Source of the DNA: Schizosaccharomyces osmophilus
Lineage: Eukaryota; Ascomycota; Schizosaccharomycetes; Schizosaccharomycetales; Schizosaccharomycetaceae
Assembly: GCF_027921745.1 (NCBI RefSeq)
Contig: NC_079239.1
Coordinates: 2,197,501-2,261,500 of the forward strand
DNA: 64,000 nt
Direction: 5' to 3'
Both the position numbers and the translations under genes were made by a program. The notes beneath the pieces are model-generated. The model saw only the letters and a program-made list of their open reading frames with translations, did no database searches and was not told where the DNA came from. This document shows positions 32,708 to 46,600 of this stretch, piece after piece; within the stretch, counting starts at the first letter, position 1, and every line of letters starts with the position of its first letter.

Positions 32708-34743
32708 ATGATCCTTCGTTTTCATTTTCTTCCAAAGAGGACCTTTATAAGACTTACATCTCTCTTATTTTCTCCAGGTAAACGCTCGTTGTCCGGCGCG
32801 CCAGTGTTTGGTAAACCAGAGAAGCCGAGAGACGGTAAAGCAGCTTTGTCTGTCCTAGAAAGCATTCCCAGAGAACAAATTCGAAACTGGGCTGTTATTG
32901 CACATATTGATCATGGGAAGTCGACTTTAAGCGATTGTCTACTTAAACTCACCGGTGTTATCGATAAGAACAATGCCAAGAACCAATTTTTGGATAAATT
33001 AGCTGTCGAGAGGAGGAGAGGAATTACGGTGAAGGCCCAAACTTGCAGTATGATCTATCACTATCAGAATAAGCCTTACTTGCTTAACTTGATTGATACG
33101 CCGGGTCACGTTGATTTCCGTGAAGAAGTGATGCATAGTTTAGCAGCTTGTGAAGGATGTATATTACTTGTGGATGCATCTCAAGGAATCCAAGCTCAAA
33201 CGGTACGTCTATTAAGTGATACTTACGAACAGATGGACGCTTCTGATCACTTGTATTAAGAATACGTGAATTCTAGTAGGCATTCATACTAACGTAATGA
33301 CTATAGCTTTCTAATTTTTATATGGCCTTCGCCCAAAATCTTGTGGTTCTTCCCGTACTTAACAAAGTTGACTTGCCAACGGCAGATGTTGAGAAAACAC
33401 TAAATCAAATCGAGCAAACATTTGAGTTAGATGTATCTAATACACTATTTATATCTTCAAAATCAGGAAAAAACGTTGAAAAGATCTTACCTGAAATTGT
33501 TCACCACTTTCCTCCTCCAGAAGGCGATGAATCGAAGCCTCTACGAAGTCTTTTGATTGACTGTTGGTATAATAACTATCAGGGAGTAATTTCTTTAGTT
33601 CGACTTATGGATGGTACCCTGAAAAAGGGACAAAAATTATTGAGTGTCAATACAGGCAGAAAGTATGAAGTTCAGCAAGTCGGGATTATGTATCCTGATA
33701 TGACAGAAACAGCCGAATTACGTGCAGGACAAGTGGGATATGTTGTTTCAAATATGAAAAATATAGACGAGGCTATTATTGGAGATACCTTTACTACTGT
33801 AGGACAATCCGTCGAGCCTTTACCAGGCTTCTCAGTACCAAAGCCCATGGTTTTCGTAGGAGCCTTTCCAACAGACTCTTCTGATTTTGAGCGCTTAAAT
33901 GATTGTATAGAGCAATTAACTCTGAATGATCGTGCCATTCACGTGGAAAAAGAAACGTCGTCTGCTTTGGGCATGGGATGGAGATTAGGATTCTTGGGGA
34001 CTTTACATCTTTCCGTTTTTGTTGAGAGACTGCAAGATGAATATGATAGAAAGCTTGTAATAACCTCTCCTACGGTACCTTATCTTATTCGTTACCAGGA
34101 TGGCAAAGAAGAAATCGTATCTAATCCAAATGTGTTTCCCTCTCGACGGATGAGAAATCAAGAATTCTTTGAACCTATCGTTGAAGCGACCGTAATTATT
34201 CCCTCTGAATACTTAGGAGACGTTATCAAATTGTGTGAGTCCTGTCGGGGTCTTCAGTCAGATTGTACTTTTCTTTCGGAAACTAGATGCATGCTCAAGT
34301 ACCACATCCCTCTGGCACATTTGGTAGAAGATTTTTTTGGAAGATTAAAGGGTCAAACTAGTGGTTATGCTACTTTGGATTACGAAGATGCTGGATATGC
34401 TCCAGCAGACATTGTGAAGCTATCCGTTCATGTTAATGGTCAGTCGGTAGATGCGCTATGTACGGTGGTTCATCGTTCTTTGGCACTGAATCGAGGACGT
34501 GAATGGATCCACAGGCTACGCGATCTATTACCAAAGCAGTTATATGAGGTAGCAATTCAAGCTGTCGTAGAAAGCAAAGTACTAGCTCGATTAAACATTG
34601 CAGCTTTACGGAAAAACGTCACTGCTAAATGTTATGGTGGAGATTGGACTCGAAAGCAGAAACTACTAAACAAGCAAAAAGAGGGAAAGAGTCGCCTACG
34701 ACAAAGTAGTAATGTTTCAATTGATAAATCGGTAAGTCTTTGA
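32708..34743 (+). CDS. guf1: Mitochondrial elongation factor 4 (Guf1/LepA)
   Basis: Ribosome back-translocase GTPase. Exons 32708-33202 and 33307-34743; the 104-nt intron starts GTACGT and has a TACTAAC branch. The join [15 protein letters not shown] restores the LepA motif. Total 643 aa. A basic presequence ([20 protein letters not shown]) precedes the G domain with [17 protein letters not shown] and NKVDLP. Domain II, LepA-specific C-terminal domain ([20 protein letters not shown], then [17 protein letters not shown]) and the end motif [20 protein letters not shown] are complete. No defect seen. Confidence 0.96.
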
Positions 34744-35209
34744 TTGCTTATAAATTGTACAAGGATGTTAGGCACTCGTTTTCTACTGGTGTTTTGATAT
34801 TCTCGAACGAATACATTTCCAACAGTTACTAACACATCCAGGTATTTTACCAATTTATGATGAAGAAAACATCAAATTAAATCAAAACTACGGAAATAAT
34901 AGTTTCTATTTTCGACCTACCTAACAACTTAATATTTAGGCATAGAGTTTACCGACTCTTTGTACTTCTAGAAGCTTCTTAGAAGATTTTATTTCTTAAC
35001 CAGCTATTGTATATATTTCGTTGACAAAACAACCGTTCGTTAGGAAAACCAATTTTTGTTTAAATTCATTTAGCGTTCTATTTGCATAAGCAAGAGAGTA
35101 TACACCCTGAACTTGATAAATTCAATCTTTACACAGCACAAAAGACATTCTAAACAAACGATCATTTTGCAACAGAATTGAAAGGAAACAAATAAGTTAA
35201 TTTACCAAA
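34744..35209. other. Intergenic: guf1 3' flank and wis2 promoter
   Basis: 466 bp. Contains a heat-shock element (34966-34978); no coding. Confidence 0.6.
34966..34978 (+). promoter_or_regulatory. Heat-shock element upstream of wis2
   Basis: TTCTAGAAGCTTC is a perfect three-unit nTTCnnGAAnnTTC array, with a further GAA one base out of register just downstream. It lies about 230 bp before the wis2 ATG. Hsf1 binds this motif, and Cyp40 proteins are Hsp90 co-chaperones, so the site makes functional sense (inference). Confidence 0.7.
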
Positions 35210-36280
35210 ATGAGCACTTTTGCCTATTTTAAGATCAGCATTGACAAGAAGGTCCAACCAACGGTTTATTTCGAGTTGTTCGAAAACGTTGTCCCGAAGA
35301 CTGTCAAAAACTTTGCTTCACTTTGTGATGGATTTGAAAGAGACGGTCGTGAACTTACTTATAAGGGATCCCGTTTCCACCGTGTCATCAAGCAATTCAT
35401 GCTTCAAGGTGGTGATTTTACGCGTGGTAATGGAACTGGCGGAGAAAGCATTTATGGTGAAAAATTTGAAGACGAAAACTTTGAATTAAAGCACGATAAG
35501 CCTTTTTTGTTGTCAATGGCAAATGCAGGACCAAACACTAACGGCTCTCAATTCTTCATTACTACTGTTCCTACTCCTCACTTGGACGGTAAGCATGTAG
35601 TCTTTGGTCGCGTTGTTGGTGGAAAGTCTACCGTCCGTGCTATTGAAAATATGGATACCACTAGCGATGATCCAGTTGTTCCAGTTGTCATTGAAGAGTG
35701 TGGCACTTGCAGCGAAGAGCAAATTGAACCTCCTCAACCTGATATTACTGGCGACGCTCTTGACGAATACCCAGCTGACTATGAGGGCGACAAGTCTGAG
35801 ACTGCTATATTCAAGATTGCTAGTGATTTGAAGAAGATTGGCAATACTCAATTTGCACAACAGAATTTGGACTTGGCTGTTGTCAAATGGCAAAAGGCTT
35901 TACGTTACCTTGCTGAACATCCTGTTCGCAATGACGACTCTCAGCAGCCCGATAAGTTTTGGCAAGAATACTTCAGTCTGAAATACAGTCTTTATCTCAA
36001 TATAGCTCTTATTGCTTTGAAGCAAAACAATGCCAAAGAGGTTATCCGCAATTGCGATATTGTTGTGAATGCCGACGGTGCTACCGTGTTGGAAAAACAA
36101 AAGGCTTACTACCGCCTTGGAAGTGCTCATAGCATTTTGAAGAACTTTGATGAAGCTGAAGAATTTTTGGCAAAAGCTGGGAAAGATGCTGGCGTCACTA
36201 AAAAAATTGCCGAAGTTCGTCAACAAAAGCAAGATTTCAAGAAGCGTCAACAAAAGGCTTTCTCTAAAATGTTTCAGTAA
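35210..36280 (+). CDS. wis2: Cyclophilin-40 peptidyl-prolyl isomerase Wis2/Cyp5
   Basis: 356 aa, intronless, same length as recalled for S. pombe Wis2. The N-terminal cyclophilin domain shows [32 protein letters not shown], and [17 protein letters not shown] with catalytic-site Arg, Phe and Gln residues present. The segment [13 protein letters not shown] closes the fold. The C-terminal half is a three-repeat TPR domain ([20 protein letters not shown]) that binds the Hsp90 C-terminus; the final repeat is followed by a basic calmodulin-like tail. Upstream HSE at 34966. Confidence 0.96.
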   Translation: MSTFAYFKISIDKKVQPTVYFELFENVVPKTVKNFASLCDGFERDGRELTYKGSRFHRVIKQFMLQGGDFTRGNGTGGESIYGEKFEDENFELKHDKPFLLSMANAGPNTNGSQFFITTVPTPHLDGKHVVFGRVVGGKSTVRAIENMDTTSDDPVVPVVIEECGTCSEEQIEPPQPDITGDALDEYPADYEGDKSETAIFKIASDLKKIGNTQFAQQNLDLAVVKWQKALRYLAEHPVRNDDSQQPDKFWQEYFSLKYSLYLNIALIALKQNNAKEVIRNCDIVVNADGATVLEKQKAYYRLGSAHSILKNFDEAEEFLAKAGKDAGVTKKIAEVRQQKQDFKKRQQKAFSKMFQ

Positions 36281-36829
36281 AACTATTGAGTCAGTATGAA
36301 AAGCAACAAAGTCACGAGCCAAAGGCTAATAATGGTTTATGTTAATAATAAATTTCTTTTTTTTTTTTTTTTTTTTGTTTTTTCTTCATGCTACTGATGT
36401 TTGAATAAATAGATGATGAATGTATGCTCATTTTTTTTAACTACAGACGGAAGAAGTAAGGATAAGGAAGACAGATCCTGCAATTAAGAATAATCATAGA
36501 AAATGAATATGAAAATATTGATTTACCATTCTCTCAGTACCATGATTATGGACTCGTTCGATAGTCCATGGGAAAGGGTACACCGTCGTCTATGATCAGC
36601 CGGAATTGTGCACCAAAAATGTTTAAGAGAAGCTTGAGATTCCACAATTCTATACAGCATGAAATGACAAATGAAAATGTCCTTTCATATGCTCCATTGC
36701 CCTCGTAAAGCTTCTTCCTGCGATCCTAAGACTTTCTCATAATTTGCACTACCCTTCCCCTTCAGAACACGAAAAGGATGCTAAGGCTAATGAAACCTCC
36801 ACCGTAAACAAACACGCGGTAAATTAAAT
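36281..36829. other. Intergenic with 20-nt T run
   Basis: 549 bp between wis2 and elf1. A run of 20 T at 36357-36376 follows the wis2 stop. No gene seen. Confidence 0.55.
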
Positions 36830-37467
36830 ATGGGAAAAAGAAAGGCAAGCAAAAGAGTTCGCCCTACGAGACGGGCCGCCCCTTTAGAAACGACTGTAAG
36901 AAACCTCTTCTATGAAAAATAAATCTCTTCGTTTGCTAACAGATTGAAGTTTACGTGTTTATTCTGCAACCATGAAAAAAGCGTCAGTTGCACATTGTAT
37001 GGAAAAGCATGAGCTTGAAGAAAGTACAAAGGACTAATTGTGTGAACTAGAGACAAACAATCTGGTGTCGGTAACCTGCATTGTAAGATTTGCGGCCAAA
37101 GCCATCAATGCATTATTACAGGTAAGTCGTATGAATTACAGAGTCAAGGGCTAGCATTCAAGTGAGTTTTGGGTAATTATTCCAAGAGAACGAACAGTAT
37201 AGAAAATCGATAAAATCGGACGTCAAGAGATGGAAGGTCCACGATCTTGGATATGATAGTGGTGGCCTGTGAAAAAATTGGAAACGAAAAAGAATGCGCT
37301 AACATTTTGCTTTAGCTCTTTCCGCACCTATCGATGTGTACAGCGATTGGATTGATGCTTGCGACACTGTAGCTCATCAAGGTCAAGATGATAAAAGTGG
37401 AAATGGTGCTTTCGCTGAGGCAGATGCAGAACATGAAGGCAATTTTTCCCGTGATGAGGGTTATTAA
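36830..37467 (+). CDS. elf1: Transcription elongation factor Elf1 (ELOF1)
   Basis: Four exons: 36830-36895, 36950-36996, 37051-37121 and 37316-37467; 111 aa. Basic start [16 protein letters not shown]. The zinc ribbon has [12 protein letters not shown] and [10 protein letters not shown], with the four Cys ligands present. The following segment [16 protein letters not shown] is the diagnostic Elf1 helix. The acidic tail is short and ends FSRDEGY. Introns are 54, 54 and 194 nt. The acceptor of intron 1 is AAG, 10 nt after the CTAAC branch; an earlier CAG between them is out of frame. Elf1 rides on elongating Pol II with Spt4-Spt5. Confidence 0.93.
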
Positions 37468-37862
37468 GGGTACTAGAAGGGAAAAATCTGGCGACCTTGA
37501 AAAAAGGTATTTCTTTGGAGCATCTTGCGAAGAGAATTGCATCTTCAAAAGTCGTGTTGCGCAACTTTGCTTGTGTTCTAAAGTTACCGAATTTTGCTTT
37601 TATTTTTTTGGACCTACGACACATTTCTTTCTTTGAATTTTATTATTATTTATTCGTTTCTTCCTTATGCAGGTTTGTATTTTATTATTCGCTGGATTTC
37701 CCAAATTCACCCAAACTTGAATAAGGAGTCGAGTTTTTATGATAAATGACATACTGCAATTGTTTTTCATACGTTATATGCATTTCCACGGTGTAACGAA
37801 ATTCGCCGTGTTGTTTTCAAGTTCGTTTTCCAAAGGGAACATCGATTCTACCAAAACCCAAA
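37468..37862. other. Intergenic: elf1 3' flank and UPRT promoter
   Basis: 395 bp. T-rich after 37600. No supported feature. Confidence 0.5.
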
Positions 37863-38876
37863 ATGTCACATACAAAAGACCATAAAAATGTTTATGTTTT
37901 AAACCAAACAAATCAGTTGAAAGGTTTATTTACGATCATTCGTGATCGGACGAAGCCTCGTGTAAGTATTGAACGTTAACGCTGGATTTCGCAGCCGCAT
38001 CTACTTTGAGCAAAAGATGCGTTGTAGATGATACGTAAAAGGAAGAAGCATGATACAATGTTTTGTACATAGAAATGAATAAAAGTCTTCTTAAACGGAA
38101 TGGTTCAAGAAGCGAATGAAAAAGAAAAACAACATTTTCTTCAGTTTCTCTTTTGTGTTTTCTGTGATTGATTTCAGCTATTAGAATAAAGAGAACTTTT
38201 ATTTTCTAACGAAATGAGTAGTCAGAATTCATCTTTTATGCAAATAGAATCATTCGTTTAATCGTCGAAGAAGGACTGAATCATCTTCCAGTCTCACCGG
38301 CACAAGTGACGACTGCGCAAAACGTCAAATTTGATGGTGTCGTTTTTGATGGAAGAATTTGCGGTGCTAGCATTATGAGAGCCGGCGAAAGTATGGAGCA
38401 AGGTTTACGGGATTGCTGTCGATCAGTGCGTATTGGCAAGATCTTAATTCAGCGAGACGAAGAGTCTCAAGAGCCTGTCCTTCATTATAAAAAACTACCA
38501 GATGACATTGCCGACCGTTATGTCTTGTTATTAGATCCCATGCTTGCTACTGGTGGTTCTGCCATGTGTGCGATGGACATATTGATCAGTATGGGCTGTA
38601 AGCAGGAACAAATCATATTTCTCAATGTCATCGCTTCTCCAGAAGGCCTCCACAATGTGCACAAGCGTTTCCCAAACATTCGAATCGTGACGGCCGTTAT
38701 TGACGAAGGACTTGATAACAAAGGGTATGGCTAGGCTTTGATGAATTGGAATCTATAACCTTCTTAGCTATTTTTCTGGATAATTTCGTAAACATTTTTA
38801 CTAACCTGATTGTTTAAGTTATATTACTCCTGGACTGGGTGACTTTGGCGACATTTACTTTGGCACAAAAGTTTAA
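37863..38876 (+). CDS. Uracil phosphoribosyltransferase (Fur1 family)
   Basis: Pyrimidine salvage: uracil + PRPP to UMP. Three exons 37863-37961, 38222-38724 and 38819-38876; 219 aa. The joins give RTKPR-SEFIFYANRIIRLIVEEG and DEGLDNKG-YITPGLGDFGD. Key motifs: SIMRAGESMEQGLRDCCRSV (uracil site region), the PRPP loop LLDPMLATGGSA, and the C-terminal GLGDFGDIYFGT that closes on uracil. Introns 260 and 94 nt with CTAAC branches. Complete and probably active. S. pombe has the same gene at the end of this block. Confidence 0.95.
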
Positions 38877-39003
38877 ATAAGGAGATCTACGCAGCTAAGT
38901 ATCATATCAATTCATGAAGTATTTCATGGTATTCATCGTTACATAAATCATATCAGGCTGAAATAACAAAAATCCATTTTAGTATGAAACCACTGAGTGC
39001 TTC

Positions 39004-39383
39004 TCAAGCCGCGAGTTGACGATTTCCAGATACTGTATCCCGTTGTTGTTGTTCTCGAATTGTCCAAGAGGGTCTTCGGCGTATCTAATTCAAGCATGTC
39101 TTAGTAAAACTCGTTCTTTTGTCTTTCCGTTTTCTTTAATCTTGGTCTTGGTCTTGGTGTTTCTTCTTACCTCTGGATCAGCAACCAATTTATAACCCAT
39201 CGTAAATATAGCTGTGCAGCCCGCCGTTCCAATTAAAATGGCTAAATGAAAGAAAATCTTTGTTAGTCAACCCGTTCTGTATCAAGCTATGTAGTCAATG
39301 GCTAGCTTACCTAGAGGTTTCAACTCCATAGGCATCTTCTTGAATGCATTGTAAGGCTTCATAATCTTATTCATCATGCTCAT
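39004..39383 (-). CDS. Small mitochondrial-type membrane protein, B12D/NDUFA4-like (74 aa)
   Basis: Three exons 39383-39311, 39241-39171 and 39084-39004, with introns of 69 and 86 nt. Product: [19 protein letters not shown], one membrane span ([20 protein letters not shown]), then [20 protein letters not shown] and a short polar end. The layout of basic N-tail, one span and a [NAD]PE[VI]R motif resembles the B12D/MLRQ (NDUFA4) family, which associates with complex IV. Fission yeast lacks complex I, so a complex IV role would fit. The family call is tentative. Convergent with the UPRT gene, 127 bp apart. Confidence 0.7.
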
Positions 39384-40139
39384 TGTTAAAATGTATTCGT
39401 CAATCTGTGGGTTCCAACTTCATTTACATTATATATATAAACATTCTTGTTTTTCAAGTTTCTATCGTCATCATCATGTCCTGTGGCCAAAAGGTATTTT
39501 CGTCAATACGAATATGATAAACCTAAGTATTTTTTTTTTTTTTGAACATAGAGAACGTTAGTGTAAGTGAAATCATTTTTTTGTGCATGTCATCTCGAGC
39601 AATGAAGTTTGTCAGAGCAATTGGTCTTTAGCATTAGAGCAAATGCTTAATTGACATTGATGAATGAAGTGGTTATAAAGACAAGATAAACTGTCAAAAA
39701 TATATTTGCTCTCACCATTTACATTATTGCCCCAGCAGATTTTACAGACGTGACTTATGTTTGTCCAACCAATTTGAATCAATGTATCAATGTAAGAGAA
39801 TACAGTGAAAACTAAAAAAAGCAGAAGAGAAAACCACCGGCAATAATAAAACAGTTGAAAATTAAAAAAAAGGTAATGCTTGATTGCTATTGAAATGGAA
39901 GCATTCTATATTTCTGATTACTACGTTTTCCTTCAATCATACCCACCCGTTTCATAGAGTAGCAATATGTTTGTTTAGTAAAAATTAGATCCTTTCCTTG
40001 CCGTTTTTTATTTATTTTTTCTTACATACAGATTTAAAATGTAAAATCTTCATAATCTACTCAACGTTGCAAAAAGGAGGAATTATGTTCATTGAATTCC
40101 TGTACACCCGAGTTTTCCTCTTTTATCTGAAGACCTGGT
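39384..40139. other. Intergenic upstream of the B12D-like gene, downstream of rvb1
   Basis: 756 bp, A/T-rich, with a T10 run near 39531. No supported gene. Confidence 0.45.
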
Positions 40140-41568
<1,429 letters not shown>

Positions 41569-43644
41569 TCTGGGTGTTGTTGGTAAAAAGCAGACCTCGA
41601 AGGGCAGACATGTCAAAATGTAGGAAGGTACGTGAATAGCAAAACTTTTTGCGAGAGTAGAGGAGAATGATTAATGATTGCTTTTTCTCAAATCCGTGGC
41701 ATTGATGGCTATAAAAAAGTTTTCATAGACTAGGAACGAATCATTTCAAAAACCGGATATTAATGTACAAAGGAAGGCCTCTTTTCTGAGGGGCATTGTT
41801 TATAAGGAGAATTCATTCGTTTTGCCGTCTTACCTTCGTTTCCCTCTTATTAGAGCAGTTTCTCTTCCTTCATTAATGATGCTTTTCTTTTGGGATTACG
41901 CCGCAGGAAAAGTGGTTTGAACTTGTACATAGACAAATTTATGAAGATGGCTTCGTGTATATCTCTTTGTTGGATGAGCAGCTATGGATATTTTTGATCT
42001 AAGACTGCACCATTGTTTGGTGCCATCATGATCCATGCCTTTTGAAGAGTCTCAGTTAGCTTGGTTTTTCTTTTCAGACTTATCTTTTTCATTACTATTT
42101 ATTTTCTACAAAAGCATTTTATTTTCGGGTTGTGGGCTTCTAACGCGTAATCTTTTGTTGGATACATTAGACAAGACTGCTAGTCAGAAACTTCCTATAT
42201 TTACAACCAAAGGGATTTTGATTACCTTCTATTAATGCAAAGCTGTATTATATACATGCAGTTACTACTGAGAGATACGTTGAAAAGTTTCGAGATTGAG
42301 TAGACCTTGAAAATTATAATGTGGAAACAAACGGGAAATCGCTTCTTCCCTTTGATTGAATTAATCAAAAGTTCGCCAAAAAAAATTATTTGTCGCATGT
42401 TTTTGGTGTGAGTAAATTTCGATTGAAAAATCGATATGAATTTCTCTAGTCTGTCTATAGAAAGTTTAACAAAAGACAAGAAGCAGGTTGCTTGATCTAT
42501 ATATTTTTTCGCTTTTTATCCGGTTTTTGTTTAATTGTGAGGCAAACAAAAGCTCGAACAGTACAAAAGGTCAGATGCCATACAATAGAGTTACATAAAA
42601 TCCAGATTTGGCAACCATTTCTGTTATTTGTGTTTCTCGTACCTTTCCAACATTCAAAAACAATTATGGATTAATGATTGTATAGGACATGTAAGAAACA
42701 GAACCTGGTCTTAGACAATTCTTCAGATTCTCAAATCATAAAACGATCGAAGGAAGCAACGGATCTAATTTGTAGGCCACTTTACCCAAGTGTGTTTTTC
42801 TTTGTTGTGTTTTTCAAATACACATATAATTTTGAACACCTGCAACTGCGATACAATATAAAAAGCAACATCTTGCTGATCCTCGATCCAAATGGTGACT
42901 CTCTAGAGTAATCGTAATACAGCGGACTGTGAAAGAAAAACAGATAATTTTATTTTTATTTCTGTTTCCCTTTCTATTTCATTATACCCATCTTTCTACG
43001 ACAGTATTCAGGAGCACAATTAGATCACCATTGCCGCTTTTAGAAAGCCACACAATAGGAAGACAAATTGTCAGCGTATAAGCTTGATAAATGTACATTA
43101 TTAATTACTATCGCTGTTGTTATTTAGTCATTTTTTCGCATTTGTTTTTACTTTTGCTTGTGTTCATTCAAAGTAGCACGATACTCTTCAGGTCACAAGG
43201 TCCATGGTTTCTTCGTACAAGACTCTCATAAAAGCTTAGGAATGAGCTAAAAATGAGAAACTACGAAGCTCTTTTTGAAGTAAGGGTCTTGCTGCTTTGC
43301 TGCAGGAAAAGAAAGAAATCACGAAATACTTGGTTCAGCACAATGTAAGCTTCACTGAGTATCCAATTCCCTGAAATTTTGACCAAATCTGACCAAATCT
43401 TTTCATCTTAAAACTAAAATAGCTTGCATATCTAAAGCAGTTTTGGTAATTATACTATTTAGTCAAAGAAACAAAGCATTAATTTTATATCTATTTCCCT
43501 AAATTACTGCATAGCGGTATAGTGTCTTATCTAGGAAAGTGGAGTCTAACACGTACTTCAGTAAACGATGTTCTCTCAGGGAAAGGCGAGTTTCAATTTA
43601 CCTTCAGCACAAAACCCAGGCATTTTGTAGGGATTCTATCCTCA
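41569..43644. other. 2.1-kb intergenic region, divergent rvb1 / rrp12
   Basis: The longest gap in the window. Frames are short and Phe/Ile/Tyr-rich. Splice-like motifs near 43270-43330 would need a 26-nt intron, too small. S. pombe carries small uncharacterised genes here (recalled), so a lineage-specific gene or noncoding RNA is possible but not shown. Two tandem copies of a 10-mer (TGACCAAATC) lie near 43380-43400. Confidence 0.4.
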
Positions 43645-46600
43645 ATGAATCAGGTTCGTGGGTCTTTAGAGAATGATCTTCTCAAACTTCGAAGTCTTCC
43701 TTCTAAAGGAAATATCAATGAGTTTGACATCCTTGTAAGCGCAATTGAAAGTACGCTGCAAGAGCAAAAAACAAATCCCTCACCTACCGCGTATTTGGTT
43801 GCGTTACTGTCTCTTATTAAAGAAATCAACGATTTAAACAAAGGCATGCGGGTTCAGTCATTCCAATTACTAGAAGTCATCGTAAAACATGTTACTCCTA
43901 ATGTTTTGCAGGCAAAACTGCCCCAAATCATGTCGATTCTTGTTCCTATCGTGAGCAGAGAAGAGTCTAACAAGATTCTTTTTATACACTATTTAAATGT
44001 CATTGAGCGACTTTTAATCACTCAAGATTATAGTTCTTGGATCAAGGGTGATTCTTGCAAAACTGCAATTTACATTCTTCTCTTTTTTGCGTTATCGGCG
44101 GCTGAAAAGCCTAGATCTCGCGCATTACAAGTTCTTTCAAAGGTTTTAAAATCACCACCTCCGGGTCCTGTTTTTGAACATCCGGCTATGAAGTACGTTA
44201 CTGACGAACCATTACGTTTGTTGGAAGCTCTCTCCGTGGCTAGAAAGTCAAAGACTCCTGCAGAAATTCAACGGTTGAATCATGGTCTTCTTCTTGTTCG
44301 CACTATCTGCTTGTCTGCCCCTTGGCCGTCCGCATACCTCACGAGATTATGCAATGTTTGCATTCAAATTGTTGAGCAACGCAGCACACAGTCTATTTAC
44401 CTAGTTTTCCAGATATATGAAGGCCTCTGCAAAACGTTTTCAGATACCACGAACTTTGAGGGACTCCGGTTGGCTCTCACCACTCTACAAAAGCTTCAAC
44501 CCTCCGAATATGATTCTCAGCTTTTGGTCCCATGGTTGAAGGCCATGAATAGCGCTATTGAGTCTTCAAACGGTCTTTCCAAACCTGAAGCTGTGTCGGA
44601 CTGTGTTACTAGATTTTCCCGCGTTTTTACTTTGCTTGAGTCGGATGCCGTCGAAGTACGCTTAGAGACTGCTAATACCTTATCGACCATAGTAAGTTGC
44701 TTAGACAATTCACCAGGATCTCTTTCCGTCGCATCTCAACTTTGTAACCAGTTATGTGAAGCTCTTAAAAGTGTTCATTACCGCTTTGCTTATCCCGAGT
44801 GTTTTCAAATCATTTCTCGATTATGTGAAACCATCGGAAAGGGTAGTGATCCTGTTTTGATTCCGGCTTTGGGACTTATTGACTACCTTCGCGGTGCTGA
44901 AACATTTGACGGAAAGGTTTTAGCAGATGAGGTTATAGGTACTTTTGTTCGCGTTCTTGGACCTGAAACCGTTTTGGATGTGCTTCCTCTAAACTTGGAA
45001 ATGCAGACTGCCAACGCTGTTGGTCGAGCTTGGCTTCTTCCAGTTTTGCGAGATAACATAATGTTTACGAATCTTTCGCATTTTAGTAACTACTTCATTC
45101 CCCTCAGTGGATCCCTTTACCAAAAGATTTTGGATATGGAAGATCTTGACAGTGTTCCCGCAAAATTATACCAAACACTCGTTGATCAAATGTGGGCGTT
45201 GCTACCTGGTTATTGCTATCTTCCGGTAGATTTACAACAAGCCTTCACGAATGAATTTGCTGGTATCCTTGTAAATGTTTTATACGAACAAGTTAGTTTG
45301 CGATCAACAATCTGCAACAGTTTAACCTTATTAATTGAAACAAACCATAAGGCCGCAAATAGCGTTCCTCTTGAGGCTGGTATTCCAGTGCCGTTGGATA
45401 CCCAAGAAGCTTCCAACAATTTGCAATTTTTGGGCGGCATTGCTTCCAACTTTCTCTCTGTCTTATTGAATGTCTTCTCCTCTACTTCTTCTCAATTCCG
45501 TTACCCTATTTTAAAGTGCATCCAAACGTGGCTTTCCATCTCTCCACCCGATACAGTTTCTTCTATTTACAGAAAGATTACTGATCTTCTTCCTAACAGT
45601 TTAGATGAGTTAGCTGGCTCTTATAAAATATCGGGTGATAGTAATGCAACGCCTATGGCTTATTCTTTGATGGACTTGCTCGTTGTTTTACCCTCATTTT
45701 TGAATCAAGAATACTGTCCTGCATTGTTTAATTATGTTCAAGAGTTCTTAAATCATCGGGATGCGGCAATCCAGAAAAAAGGTTACAAATTGTTGTCTGC
45801 TATGTTACGCACAGAATTTGGCAGAGGATACGCAAATCTGAATATGGTTAACGTTTTTGAGTTGTTGTTTAGTGTCTCTAGTCGCGTCATTTCTTCCACT
45901 CGTAAGGATCGGTTGGTCAGTTTAACAGAACTATTCAAAATCCAATCTGATGAACTTAATAGCGTTATTCCTAAGGTACTTCCGGAAGCGATCATCGCAA
46001 CCAAAGAAGTTAATGAAAGGGCTCGTTCTGCTGCTTTCCAACTTTTGATGACAATTGCTGCTTCCGCGGTGCAGTCTAATCTTTTCGGCGACTCGACTCC
46101 AGTAAGAGTGGAGAAGTTCCTTTCGGTTATTAGTGCTGGTTTAGCAGGCTCATCTACTCACATGATTAGCGCTGCTATTATTGCAATTTCAAGTGTGGTG
46201 CTTGAATACAAGGAGTTTCTCACGCAACATTTTTTGCTTGAATTGATGAATACTATGAATCTGTTCATGACATCTGCAAATAGAGAAATTGCAAAAGCAG
46301 CTATCGACTTTACTAAGATTGCTAGCTCTACCTTGCCTTCAGATTTCGTAAAACCGCTTCTTCCTGATCTTGTTCCTAATCTTTTGTCGTGGTCCCATGA
46401 AAGCAAGGGCCATTTCCGTGCCAAGGTTAAGCATATTCTAGAGAAGATGGTTCGGAAGTTCGGTTTTGCAGCCGTGGAGCCATATGTGCCGGTTGCTGAC
46501 AAGAAGCTTATTTCGAATATACGGAAAACACAAGAGCGTAAGTTGCGTCAGCGTGGCCAGAAACGTGAAGAGAAGCCTGCAACAAACATGCCCCGTAAGA

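Noticed and set aside
37312-37636. Minus- and plus-strand frames over the last elf1 exon
   Set aside because: Shadows of exon 4 (37316-37467) and its T-rich 3' flank.
43255-43330. Two extra 5' exons for rrp12
   Set aside because: Would need a 26-nt intron, below the size spliceosomes use, and gives no Rrp12-like sequence.
43380-43402. TGACCAAATC tandem pair as a regulatory or mobile-element end
   Set aside because: Only two short copies, no flanking inverted repeat or duplication.
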